From contig NWUY0300018700.1 of assembly GCA_004151065.3 (NCBI GenBank), forward strand, positions 38,600 through 63,352: a DNA stretch of 24,753 nt. Direction: 5' to 3'. Shown one piece after another: positions 9,592 to 20,100 of the stretch (positions within the stretch are counted from its first letter, which is position 1; every line of letters starts with the position of its first letter). The translations under genes and the position numbers were made by a program. Below the pieces are notes generated by a model. It searched no databases and was not told where the DNA came from. It saw nothing but the letters and a program-made list of their open reading frames with translations. This stretch comes from Larix sibirica (taxonomy: Eukaryota > Streptophyta > Pinopsida > Pinales > Pinaceae).

Positions 9592-10045
9592 TGAGATTCA
9601 CAAGTGAAAGTAGGGAGTTGAATGGAACCAAAACAAACCAAAATTCTACAATAACTCAATCACAAGTGTGCTAGAGAGAGGGAGAAAAATAACCAAGCAC
9701 AAGTGTGCTTAAAAGAGAAAATGCTAATCACAGAAAGTGCGACAAAGTATGAATTGCCCTTAGGCCTGAACAATTTACCAAAGAGATCAAGAAGATTGGA
9801 AGGTGAGATAATACAATTGAGAGTTGTGGTGTATTTATACACAACTCAAGTAGGGCACTACCCCCAAGAGGGGTTAATGAACCTACATGCACAAGTCTAA
9901 CTATGTTGGACTTAACCACTCCTTAGTATTTTGATAAATGATAATAAATGATCAAATGATTGCCTTAGCCATGATTACAAATACATTAATGATACATATG
10001 GGTGTGTTGCATACAAATGTGAAGTTTACATGCATGGATCTAACA
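9592..10045 (-). mobile_element. Copia-like LTR (minus strand), 3' LTR
   Basis: On the minus strand the block starts TGTTAGATCC at 10045 directly after a polypurine run, carries a TATAAATA box at 9839-9832, and can end in CA at about 9592. The arrangement of AAGGGGGAT followed by TGTTAG matches the junction between polypurine tract and 3' LTR in plant Copia elements. The 3' limit is estimated from the CA end and from where the neighbouring gag frame stops. A GCACACTTGTG word occurs twice (near 9663 and 9699). No partner LTR is visible in the window. The second copy is at 18392-18845. Confidence 0.5.
9832..9839 (-). promoter_or_regulatory. TATA box of the Copia-like LTR
   Basis: The minus strand reads TATAAATA, about 200 nt after the LTR start at 10045, a normal position for an LTR promoter. 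The box sits in a near-palindrome (GTTGTG...CACAAC). It is repeated at 18632-18639. Confidence 0.4.
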
Positions 10046-10054
10046 ATCCCCCTT
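10046..10054 (-). other. Polypurine tract of the Copia-like element
   Basis: The minus strand reads AAGGGGGAT immediately before TGTTAG. A purine run abutting TGTT is the plus-strand primer of LTR retrotransposons and places the element body at higher coordinates, from about 10055. Beyond it I could not recognise Copia protein sequence. It is repeated at 18846-18854. Confidence 0.5.
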
Positions 10055-10760
10055 AGGTTGAACATGGAGCATGAAGAGAAAGTATTACATCACAAAATTT
10101 ACTCCCCCCTTTTACCCCTTAAAATGATTGGTTCATTTCACATCTTCATGGGCCTTTATTCACCAAGCACAACATAAGACATTTGGAGATTTTTTGGAAA
10201 CACATCTCACCATGAGTTTCCACTTAGGCCCAACTGTTAGGGTTACATGGATTACATTACTTTTTGTTGCATCATTAAGGGAGATCCTGGTTCTTATGTT
10301 GAAGCTAGGGTTTAGGTTCACATTGATGATTGATATGAGCAAGAAGGGATCCCTAGAACAAGAGAACATCTTGGCATATTAGGAGTCCACAGCATAATTC
10401 ATGGCAAGGGAGAGGTGAGATATAACCAAAAGTAGGAAATGCCATACACATGGGAGGTCTAGACCATGAAAAATGGCAGGGGGAGTAAATGCCCTATCTT
10501 GGAGGATGCTCGAAGCATGACACATGGCGAGAAAAGAGGCTGGCAGAGGAACGTCCTAGCTAGGATGAGGGCTTGTGGCAATGGAAGCACTTGTATGGTC
10601 AAAATAGGTTAGTTGATGAGGAGCATTCATTTCCAAGGGAACATTTTGGTTGCTTGATCATGAATCAACCTCTTGTAAGAGGAACACTTTGTACAATATG
10701 GCATTAAAAGCATATTCAAGTGACTTTATAGGGCATTACACATTATTCAAGGCATATTCC
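10055..10760. other. Region without an assignable gene
   Basis: The part next to the polypurine tract may be the decayed end of the Copia-like body on the minus strand, but its short frames (10160-10369 and others) show no family motif. The right part probably belongs to the U3 of the gypsy LTR that follows, since CATATT and AACACTTTGT words of the U3 repeats already appear near 10690-10760. The left end of that LTR could not be located. Confidence 0.3.
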
Positions 10761-10986
10761 ACATATTTGGAGGCATGTTTTCTTGTTGAGGAGAACTTTT
10801 GGGGGTAAGGACGCATTATTTGATCCATTTCCACATATTTGGAGGCATATTTCTCTTTTTAAGGTATTTGGGGGTAAAGACACATTCTTCAAGACTTTTT
10901 TGTACATATTTGGAGGCGTTTTCACCTTTAAGGAGGGATTTGGGGTGAGAACACTTTGTTTGTGCCATTTTCTACATATTTGGAGG
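10761..10986. repeat. ~71-bp tandem repeats in the U3 of a gypsy LTR
   Basis: ACATATTTGGAGG starts at 10761, 10833, 10904 and 10974, giving steps of 72, 71 and 70 bp. Within the first three units a second shared block follows (TTTGGGGGTAAGGACGCATT and variants). The fourth unit keeps only the leading 13-14 bp. The array lies about 200-420 bp upstream of a TATA box, where enhancer repeats are common in LTRs. It is repeated at 19561-19786. Confidence 0.85.
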
Positions 10987-11184
10987 AAAGATCTTTGCAC
11001 GAGGAGATGCCATGTGGAATTGTTGATGTGGGAATTATAAATGCACGTTTTAAAAGGATCTCAGGAAATATAAAGATGACAAGTGGCAGTATGGACCTAG
11101 TTTATTTACTCAAAAGGAAAACTTAAGGAGGATTCTAGGGCTTTTTAAAAGAAATATTATTAAATGAGGGTGTGATTTGAAGGA

Positions 11185-11192
11185 TATAAATA
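11185..11192 (+). promoter_or_regulatory. TATA box of the gypsy LTR
   Basis: TATAAATA lies downstream of the U3 repeats and about 930 bp before the primer binding site. It is the best core-promoter candidate of this element. It is repeated at 19985-19992. Confidence 0.5.
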
Positions 11193-12116
11193 GAAGAGAG
11201 GCTCATTTGCTAAAGGCATGGTTGGAGTTGTGGGAGTTCGCCTCCAAGCTTAGTTGAATATTTTTGGGAGGAAGGAGTTAAGGGACAAGTTAAATGTGAT
11301 GTTTTCCATCTCTCTTTTCTTTTCATGGATGATTAGTGTTTTTGTAAGGACTGCCATGGTTTGTGCTGCTTAAATAATCTTTGAAGAATGTCAAGTTTGT
11401 CACATAAGGAGAGAATCAAAGATTAGGGGAGAGGTCGTAAACCCTCCTTTATCCTTGATGTAACCTTGAATTATTGAAGAATATTTGCTGCTGTAATTTT
11501 CTGGTTAGGGCTGTTCACTCATTTTTTGAGGGCTGTCCTAGCTAAGGAGAAAGATTAAGTGTGACACGTTATGGTTCTCTTGTTCTTGTTGTGAAATCAA
11601 ATTTGAAGAATGATGTATTGTTGGCTATTCATGAATAAGAAGGCCGGCCTACGTTTTCTATTTCATCGTGGGTTTCATATTGTGGCTGTTCTTTCTTTAT
11701 TCAATGGTTGCATTCTTGGCTGTCATTTCATGGTTGTATTGGTGCATCTTAAATAAAGGCTGTCACTTATTCTTGCATAATTTGAAAATTGATTTTCGAC
11801 TACTTTTGGCACATTAGTGAATGGATTATAATTACGTCTTCTCTATCCCATTAATATTGTCTTACTCTTTCATCTTGTCTTCATCGCCCAATTGAATAGA
11901 CATTGGTCTTGATAGACCACTGTCCCTTAATTTCTTAAAGAGTTTCTCGATCAATCATTTCTAGGGGCTTTCCCCCCTTGTGCCAAAAAAGAGTCGGCTT
12001 AAAGTGAGTGGAAGAGTTGCTATGGTGATAGTGGGCAACCTTCCTAAGTGCCTCTAGGGTTGTACTTCATTTAAGGACTTGAATATCTTTGAGTGCAGGT
12101 CGAGGAGGTATCAAAT

Positions 12117-12134
12117 TGGCGTCGTTGCTAAGGA
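12117..12134 (+). other. tRNA-Asp-type primer binding site
   Basis: TGGCGTCGTTGCTAAGGA matches the 18-nt complement of the plant tRNA-Asp 3' end at 14 positions. All four differences are transitions of the C-to-T or G-to-A kind. It begins three bases after the CA end of the LTR and about 450 bp before the gag remnant, as in Athila/Tat-type Ty3/gypsy elements. It is repeated at 20917-20934. Confidence 0.7.
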
Positions 12135-12572
12135 CAAAGTCTAGTTCTTGAGATTTAGTAGATTGCCTACAATGTTTTGATGAGGGCATTTCTTTGGAGA
12201 TATTTTCTCATTTGGCGACTCCACTAAGGAATGAAGCCTTGTTCTAGAAGATTTGAAGTGACATGTTGTTTGTAGAGGTGAGGACATCCAATAGAATTTG
12301 ACCACTCACCTGGTGACTCCACTGATATGGAAATGAGGTATGATGGTTAGATGTTTTACATATTTCATATCAGCTTGTCATATGAAGATTTGAAGTAAAG
12401 AAATGCAGAATTTTAGAATAATCATGGATGAAATAATGGTTTGATCCATTAGGTTTTCTTGGTATTCCGGGTATCCGAATCATTTCCTTGAACCAGATTG
12501 GTACAAGCACATTTCAAAGATCTAGAGACATTATGATTTAGCTACACTACATATTACATCTTTCATTGAACT

Positions 12573-13148
12573 CATTTAGTTGACAATGTTGACCATGAGG
12601 ATCATGTCACGATGAAGATATTTGTAATGACCTTGGAAGATGATGCATTGGAATGGTTTTATGATTGTAGTCCAAAGGAGATATCTTCACTTTCAGTTTT
12701 AATCAAAGCATTTTGCAGGGTTTGGGATCCTGGTTTTGTTGAAAGATCACACGAGGCATATGTTATGGTTGAGATTTGTTGTAAAATGAGAAGAAAGCTT
12801 GATGATTTGGTGCTTGCATATCAAAGTGGCCCTTCTGATCTTATGTTTGCTAAACCAAAGATAAATACGATGTACTAAACTCATTGGTTGCCGTTGTAGA
12901 TAAGAAATACCTAAAATTAGACCAGGTAAAGTTCTGAAATGAGTTTGATGAGGATGACCAGCTTTCTCTTTCATTCCATGAACCACTTGATTTCAGATCC
13001 AGGTGGGGAGAAGTGTGATGAAGTTTTCAAAGACCTTGTTGCAACACCTCATGGAGATCTTGATGGAGAATAATCCATTGAAGACTATGCATTCCATCTT
13101 GTTTTGGAAGAAATATCTTGTGATGATGATGTACACTTGCATGAAATT
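12573..13148 (+). pseudogene. Gypsy gag remnant, copy 1, cut at 13148
   Basis: The frame reads DHEDHVTMKIFVMTLEDDA, then LEWFYD, then ISSLSVLIKAFCRVWDPG, the capsid-core pattern of plant retrotransposon gag. The frame stops at 12876-12878. A shifted frame starting at 12857 continues as KDKYDVLNSLVAVVDKKYLK, and the first frame resumes at 12996 (CDEVFKDLVATP). At least one further stop follows, so the gene is dead. It sits about 450 bp after the primer binding site, as expected for gag. The reading frame is still recognisable at 13148 and is broken there by the undetermined base and unrelated DNA. The uninterrupted version is copy 2. Confidence 0.65.
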
Positions 13149-13149
13149 N
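13149..13149. other. Undetermined base n at the end of repeat copy 1
   Basis: The n sits exactly where the 7.8-kb identity between the two repeat copies ends. Some scaffolding programs write a single n where two contigs are expected to overlap but no end overlap was found. Here the contig on the left shares 7.8 kb with the contig on the right, which fits that situation. Confidence 0.75.
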
Positions 13150-13975
13150 CCCCTCTAGCCATGAATCCTTATTACCCATTCCTTGTCACTCCACCGGCAC
13201 CTCTAGTGCAACCACACCTCACAACTCTCCATTTTCCTCAAGGGAAGGTCTATGTCCAACGACACATGACCACCCTACTTGTGCCCAACAATCACAACTC
13301 AATCCTAAGATGAATAAGAATAAGGGGAAGAACAAGTGTAAAAACCAACAACAAGAAGGTGGAGACCAACCCCCCAACCCTCCTAATAACACTAGAGGTA
13401 ACCATAACCCCACAAATCATAATTTGAACAAACCCGCCAAGCAAGGTAAGAACCCCTAGTTACAGAATAATCATTTATGTTCCTTTTAGGGAGTCTACGA
13501 ACATTACACCCACCATTATGTGCATCTTGACAAGGCTCGCCAACTATGGGATGAGGCCAACAAACATGAAGCTGCTAATGCTTCCTAAGGTAAAAATGGC
13601 ACTCCACCATGTCATCTAGACACACCTCAACAAATGGTCTGCAAAACCCTTTCACATCTCAAGGGGTAGTTACAACACAACCCATGATGCCTTACCCTTG
13701 TCATCCATCTACATCAGGTCACCCCATTGAGTCTTCTTTCCAAAACATCTACATGACCTCCATCGATGTCAACCTACAGAAACGACATAAATGGTCTACC
13801 AGTTGACAATAATAATCCTGATAAGGAGAAGGACCCTTCTCCACCGGAGGGACCATTCTATCTACTGCACCCTATTGGGAACCATTTTCTGAAGATCCCT
13901 AATTTCCCCCTGTGTCGTGCTACCCATAACTCCAATGCTAGAGCCAATCCTAACTATAGTGTTGTGGATGATTTT
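13150..13975 (+). mobile_element. Second gypsy gag/pro fragment between the repeat copies
   Basis: A Pro-rich stretch (NPYYPFLVTPPAP) is followed by a Lys/Asn/Gln-rich nucleocapsid-like region, a broken zinc knuckle, and a gag-protease linker ending in NARANPNYSVVDDF, a conserved stretch just before the protease in plant gypsy elements. The frame ends at 13975, precisely where similarity to the hAT interior (5238) begins. Nothing in it is shared with the natural continuation of the gag at 21949, so it is a different element or a different part of one. It occurs once in the window. Confidence 0.6.
13310..13588 (+). pseudogene. gag nucleocapsid remnant with a broken CCHC zinc knuckle
   Basis: The frame from 13310 starts with Lys/Asn-rich MNKNKGKNK and runs through Gln- and Asn/Pro-rich sequence to the knuckle at 13478-13519, then HLDKARQLWDEANKHEAANA, and ends at 13586-13588. 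In the knuckle the first Cys and the His are present with CX2-X4-HX4 spacing. The second Cys position is a stop (13487-13489) and the last Cys position is Tyr (13517-13519). An earlier in-frame stop lies at 13457-13459. RNA binding by this product would be lost. The order of basic region, knuckle and HLDKAR-type tail is usual for plant gypsy Gag. Confidence 0.6.
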
Positions 13976-14140
13976 CCCCTTGTTAATATGCAATACCTTC
14001 ACATTTTTTATTATTTATTATGGTGTATGCAATAAGAAGTTTCATGAAATTGAACCATCAAAAAATTTAAAATTTTAAAAACATATCTGGACTCAACTCA
14101 ACTTGTGGACACATGGAATATGGTTCCAACTATTAATATG
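13976..14140. repeat. Diverged hAT interior fragment next to repeat copy 2
   Basis: This is the counterpart of 5238-5340 at about 88% identity, with a net 62 extra bases. Its left end abuts the gag/pro frame of the preceding fragment and its right end passes into the near-identical repeat at 14141 without any break in homology. It therefore comes from a different, older copy of the hAT element than the one in copy 1. Confidence 0.65.
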
Positions 14141-17100
14141 ACATGTTTTGTTGAAGAATTAAGGATAAATTTTGATAGAAATGTTGACCATTCTTATTAA
14201 ATTTTAGTAAGAATTTTGTTGTATCGAAGTACAAGTCATAATTCTTCTTTTGAAAGTCCCAGAGCAACCAAATATTTTAAAACACATCAAATCAAACAAA
14301 ACGTAAATTCTTCACCAACCAAATTCTCACACCAATGAAAATTTTAAAACCACTCTCAAATTTGCCATTAAAGAGAATTTAATAATATGGAAGAAATGGT
14401 TCAAATTTGTAGTAAAAGAATCCTTGATGTGTATCCAACGAATAGATATTAATTAGTTATTTAAAAAGTTACCCTTCTTTTAAAAGATTTATATCTACTC
14501 TTCCATTCTTGTTGGCAAGGTAAAATTAAGATTTCAAATTTTTTTTAAAGGGCAATTTTTACTTAACACTTTTGAGACGGGTCAAAACCCTTTGGAAGGG
14601 TCGGGCCAGGTTCAAATTTGATCACTGGTTGGGAGGATGGAAATTCCATCTTTGAACGACTACCTAGTTCATTTTCTTCCTCAATATACATTGGAGGCCT
14701 CCTCTCAATAATGTCTTCTACGATGGCATCAGAGTCTCTCAATGCTTTGCATTCAAAATTGACTTTGTTACATTGGACTTACAAAGTATTTCTTCCCTAC
14801 CTCTCCTGGGCATCATTGATCTTGGGCCAACTTTAGGGATATGATTTCCAAGCCATTTGAAAGCCAATTCTTTAGGTTTTCCATGTGTTGTATTTTTTTG
14901 ATAGTAGTTGTTGGGCTAAGTTTTTGGCTAAGGCAAATATTGGTGAATGCAACAAAAGGTATTGGCGATTGCGACTAATAGATCACTTTAGTTGCGACTA
15001 AGATTTTGCCATAAAGCATTTATGACTAAGTCACTATGACTAGAGTTTAAATAGTTGTAGTTATCTTATGTAACTATTTTTGTTGGCGATTTATATGATT
15101 TTCGGGATGTAACTAGAGATTCATGGCTTGATGATGGAATGCTGTTGAACTCTTTTTGCAACATGATTTTGTGTGCATGAATGTAGATTCTAATGTATGG
15201 ACATCTTTTGATCAGAATGGAATGTAATGAATAAGTCATATTGTTCTTCATTCTTGTATTTTGTACTTTGATGGGAATGCTCATTTTATAATGGATGTAA
15301 TGCAATTTCTTTTATGATAATCTCTTGTACTTCCCTTTTGTAAATAATCCATCGTGAAGGTGTTGCAACCCCTTTGCTACCTTGGGTAGTAGCCTAGGGA
15401 GAAACTAGTTTGTATAATGTTGGTAATCGGGGTCATATTTTAAGTCAACATTTGGTTTTGCTCTTGAATGTCCTTCATGTTCGTCGCTAACCTACAAGGA
15501 AGGGTATGTAATGGAAATGGAGACCCACTATGCTAGAGATTCAAGAGTGGTGGAATGTTTTATGTGATAGTTTAGTAGCAAGTTACTGTAAAGTAGTTCA
15601 AGAAAGATTTTTTATATCCTTCATGATTAGAGGCCTTCTAGTCGGTCGAGATTTGTAAACCTCTTGCATTGGTGGTTGGATAAATTTGTAGTGGATAGGC
15701 CTAGATGATCAAATTGGGAAAACCATAGGTGGAGCGTTGAGATGTCAGATCATTTGAAGAGGTTAAATGTTGGTGGGACATGCACGAGGGACTGTTAGAT
15801 GGAATGTACCATTAATTTTTTTATATTTGAATATGCAATTGATATTTATGCTTTTTATGATCTTGCAAGGGAAACATTTTTGACTAACTATAGAGCACTT
15901 CTTATAAAAAATCTACCCATGACCATGAAGATGTTGGTTGGGTAGGGTGTTGGGATAGTTCTTACTGAGGACTAAGCTTAGGGGTAAGGCAAGAGGCAGA
16001 GGAGCGATGACAAAGAGACAAATAGATAAGATAAGATAAGATAATTTTATTAATGTCCAACGAATGACCACAAAAGTAGGTCAATGGGATTGTTGAGCAC
16101 AATAGTGTTGCTACACAATGGGAGCACAAAAAGCGGCTTGAAGATAAAGCAGGATGCATGAAGTAAATAAAGGAAAGTACTGGTTTAAGCTAAGTCAAAG
16201 GAAGCACAAGCTCTAAGCTAAGGCAAATCAAGCACTAATAGTGGAAGCCAGAGTTGGGAGAAATGGACCCAAAATATGGAATATAAATAATGCAAGCATA
16301 ATAGGATTGACTAGCATTGGCTCCCCTAACATCTGAGGTTGAAGGGAGAAGCTTTAGATAGAGAGTTGTTTGGAGGAGGAGTTAGACAATAATTTGGATT
16401 GTGCACTATGTTGTTGCTTCCTAGACAAGGTCACCTGTTGTTTTGGCCTAGGTGGCCTCATCTGACTATTGGTTAGGGATGTGGGATGACAACCACACTA
16501 GTGTATTTGGGAAGTAGGAATACCCTTCCAAGCCTTCACTAATCTAGAACTAAGAGCCACACCACTAACGATGGCACCTCAGAGCATTGGGAAGAAGTGA
16601 TCAACCAAGCGGAGACTAGTCCAAGGGGTGGCCAGAGAATTTGGGACGAAAGTTTGAGGGTCTCGTGCATGTATAGAGCCAGGCAATGCTAGTGAGAATA
16701 CTGGAAGAAATTGGAAAGGGTCCATGACTCCAAAAATAGATACTGGAGCTGCCCTTAGATCTCATAATAATTGGGGTAGCAAAAAATGAATCGATTATTA
16801 GTTATGGCATCCTTATTTTGGTGATTTTTGCATCGATTTCTCTTGTTTTCTGGATTATTCTATCTATCTCATTTGTGTAAATCATGGATTGTGTATTGGG
16901 GGTCCAAAACGTTGACTGGAATTATTCTAACATAGTGAATCCATTAACCAATATAAATGAAAAATGAATTGCTCCTTAGTCTCAAGTTGCAACCTCCCTT
17001 AGATGGCACAATTAGCAAACCTTTTTCGACTAGTCATGGTTCTCTACCTCCACTCGAAGACTATGTGAACCCACTCTGAACTGGCCTAGGGGGGATGCAG

Positions 17101-20100
17101 AGAGCATACATCTAGTGACAATGTGTGTATGGAGGTTGGACAATGAGTCGACCCTTGAATTCCATGATTTGCTTCATATAAAAGGCCATCTTCAACTGTA
17201 ACTTGTGGGGTGGATCTGTCCAAGTGATTTGAGTATACTACTTGTAGATGTTGTCCTAGGTGATCCTATTCAACTCCTGCCTAGTGGGTAGGAGGTGGCT
17301 AGGTGCATCAAGAAAGTATTTGAAGGAGGGAGGTGGTCTAGATAAATATCCATAGACTCCAAAAGATTCGAGATCCTTGCAAACCAACCACAGACCCATT
17401 AAGGGGGCCTAGACAAAGTAGTGGGCTATGGTGATATGGTGCATCAAAATCAAGAGATAGAAAAGGTGAGAGAAATCACAAACAAGCATGACAAGAGTAC
17501 ACAAACAAGATGAACAAGTTATTGGTAGTCTTGTATCAGAGGATGGAATAAGTGTAAAGGTAGAGATGTTGAACACAAATTTGGTTGAATAAATTGCCAA
17601 CCTCCTTTTCGTGGTGTAGAAATGCCCAACTCTTTCCAATCCACCTTGGTATTGGTCACGAGTGATGTTATGTCCCCAAATGGTTTTGTGTATTTGAAAG
17701 ACCATGAGCATAGCTTTAGTGGTGATATTGATCAATTTATAAATAGGCTTACGTAGTTGAACTTGAGAAAAGGACTTGTGTATTTGCATTGGATCAAGGA
17801 CCAACGATCGAATCCCATCTCCACTGTGGAATTGGAAGACCAAGATATTTGGAAGAGCAGAGAGATGAACGATTTCCCACCAAGACCTTACATCACTTTT
17901 GTTTGTGTTGGATTGGACATTGTTTGATGTTGGAGATAAGGTAATTAGTAGGATTGAAAACTATTGAGTGGATTAGAAGATTAGCAAAAGGAACTTGAAG
18001 CAGATAGTCAAAGGATAAAAGAAGTTTGAGTGGATACTTTGCATTGTGCAACTACGAAGCAAGTTAGTAGTTTGGCAGTTGTCAACAATGTCAGAAAATT
18101 CTAGCAACACCCACCTCCTCCACTTGTGCCATCGACAACGTTTGATCCTTTGATCATGTTGCTAATTTGTGGAAGGTCATTACACATTGACAAGTGTTGG
18201 TTTACCTGTGAAATGATGTGTATTGCTTGAAGAATAACAAATGAGGCAAGGATGTTAGTTCAATTCAAAGCTACTTTATGAGGATGTGTTATGGATTGGT
18301 ATATGAAGTATATATGTGCTAAAGCTATAGGTTGTGTGACCCCATCTTTGTAGGGGGTTAAGGAGTTTGATACAAAATTTCTCTACCTTATTGAGATTCA
18401 CAAGTGAAAGTAGGGAGTTGAATGGAACCAAAACAAACCAAAATTCTACAATAACTCAATCACAAGTGTGCTAGAGAGAGGGAGAAAAATAACCAAGCAC
18501 AAGTGTGCTTAAAAGAGAAAATGCTAATCACAGAAAGTGCGACAAAGTATGAATTGCCCTTAGGCCTGAACAATTTACCAAAGAGATCAAGAAGATTGGA
18601 AGGTGAGATAATACAATTGAGAGTTGTGGTGTATTTATACACAACTCAAGTAGGGCACTACCCCCAAGAGGGGTTAATGAACCTACATGCACAAGTCTAA
18701 CTATGTTGGACTTAACCACTCCTTAGTATTTTGATAAATGATAATAAATGATCAAATGATTGCCTTAGCCATGATTACAAATACATTAATGATACATATG
18801 GGTGTGTTGCATACAAATGTGAAGTTTACATGCATGGATCTAACAATCCCCCTTAGGTTGAACATGGAGCATGAAGAGAAAGTATTACATCACAAAATTT
18901 ACTCCCCCCTTTTACCCCTTAAAATGATTGGTTCATTTCACATCTTCATGGGCCTTTATTCACCAAGCACAACATAAGACATTTGGAGATTTTTTGGAAA
19001 CACATCTCACCATGAGTTTCCACTTAGGCCCAACTGTTAGGGTTACATGGATTACATTACTTTTTGTTGCATCATTAAGGGAGATCCTGGTTCTTATGTT
19101 GAAGCTAGGGTTTAGGTTCACATTGATGATTGATATGAGCAAGAAGGGATCCCTAGAACAAGAGAACATCTTGGCATATTAGGAGTCCACAGCATAATTC
19201 ATGGCAAGGGAGAGGTGAGATATAACCAAAAGTAGGAAATGCCATACACATGGGAGGTCTAGACCATGAAAAATGGCAGGGGGAGTAAATGCCCTATCTT
19301 GGAGGATGCTCGAAGCATGACACATGGCGAGAAAAGAGGCTGGCAGAGGAACGTCCTAGCTAGGATGAGGGCTTGTGGCAATGGAAGCACTTGTATGGTC
19401 AAAATAGGTTAGTTGATGAGGAGCATTCATTTCCAAGGGAACATTTTGGTTGCTTGATCATGAATCAACCTCTTGTAAGAGGAACACTTTGTACAATATG
19501 GCATTAAAAGCATATTCAAGTGACTTTATAGGGCATTACACATTATTCAAGGCATATTCCACATATTTGGAGGCATGTTTTCTTGTTGAGGAGAACTTTT
19601 GGGGGTAAGGACGCATTATTTGATCCATTTCCACATATTTGGAGGCATATTTCTCTTTTTAAGGTATTTGGGGGTAAAGACACATTCTTCAAGACTTTTT
19701 TGTACATATTTGGAGGCGTTTTCACCTTTAAGGAGGGATTTGGGGTGAGAACACTTTGTTTGTGCCATTTTCTACATATTTGGAGGAAAGATCTTTGCAC
19801 GAGGAGATGCCATGTGGAATTGTTGATGTGGGAATTATAAATGCACGTTTTAAAAGGATCTCAGGAAATATAAAGATGACAAGTGGCAGTATGGACCTAG
19901 TTTATTTACTCAAAAGGAAAACTTAAGGAGGATTCTAGGGCTTTTTAAAAGAAATATTATTAAATGAGGGTGTGATTTGAAGGATATAAATAGAAGAGAG
20001 GCTCATTTGCTAAAGGCATGGTTGGAGTTGTGGGAGTTCGCCTCCAAGCTTAGTTGAATATTTTTGGGAGGAAGGAGTTAAGGGACAAGTTAAATGTGAT

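Larger units (their letters stand above)
10761..12113 (+). mobile_element. Gypsy-type LTR, 3' portion (left end not located)
   Basis: In order, the block holds the U3 tandem repeats, a TATA box (11185-11192) and about 900 bp of R-U5-like sequence, and it ends in CA at 12112-12113, three bases before a primer binding site. This is the layout of a 5' LTR on the plus strand. The TG start and left target duplication were not found, so the true LTR is longer than given. A weakly similar U5-like block appears at 24060-24280. The second copy is at 19561-20913. Confidence 0.55.
5341..13148. repeat. 7.8-kb direct repeat, copy 1
   Basis: This segment recurs at 14141-21948, exactly 8,800 bp downstream. 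By eye I found two substitutions, T at 5363 against G at 14163 and C at 7222 against A at 16022, and no indels. The left limit lies inside the hAT element and the right limit lies inside a gypsy gag frame, so neither limit is a transposon end. The copy stops at the base before the undetermined n at 13149, which points to a scaffold join. Confidence 0.95.

Noticed and set aside
10761-10986. CRISPR-like spaced repeats
   Set aside because: The units are ~71 bp with similarity spread through the whole unit and lie in a plant LTR; this is a tandem minisatellite.
13149-14140. Classic tandem duplication by unequal crossing-over between two hAT copies
   Set aside because: That would require the 13150-14140 sequence to recur after 21948. 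It does not; the gag frame continues there instead.
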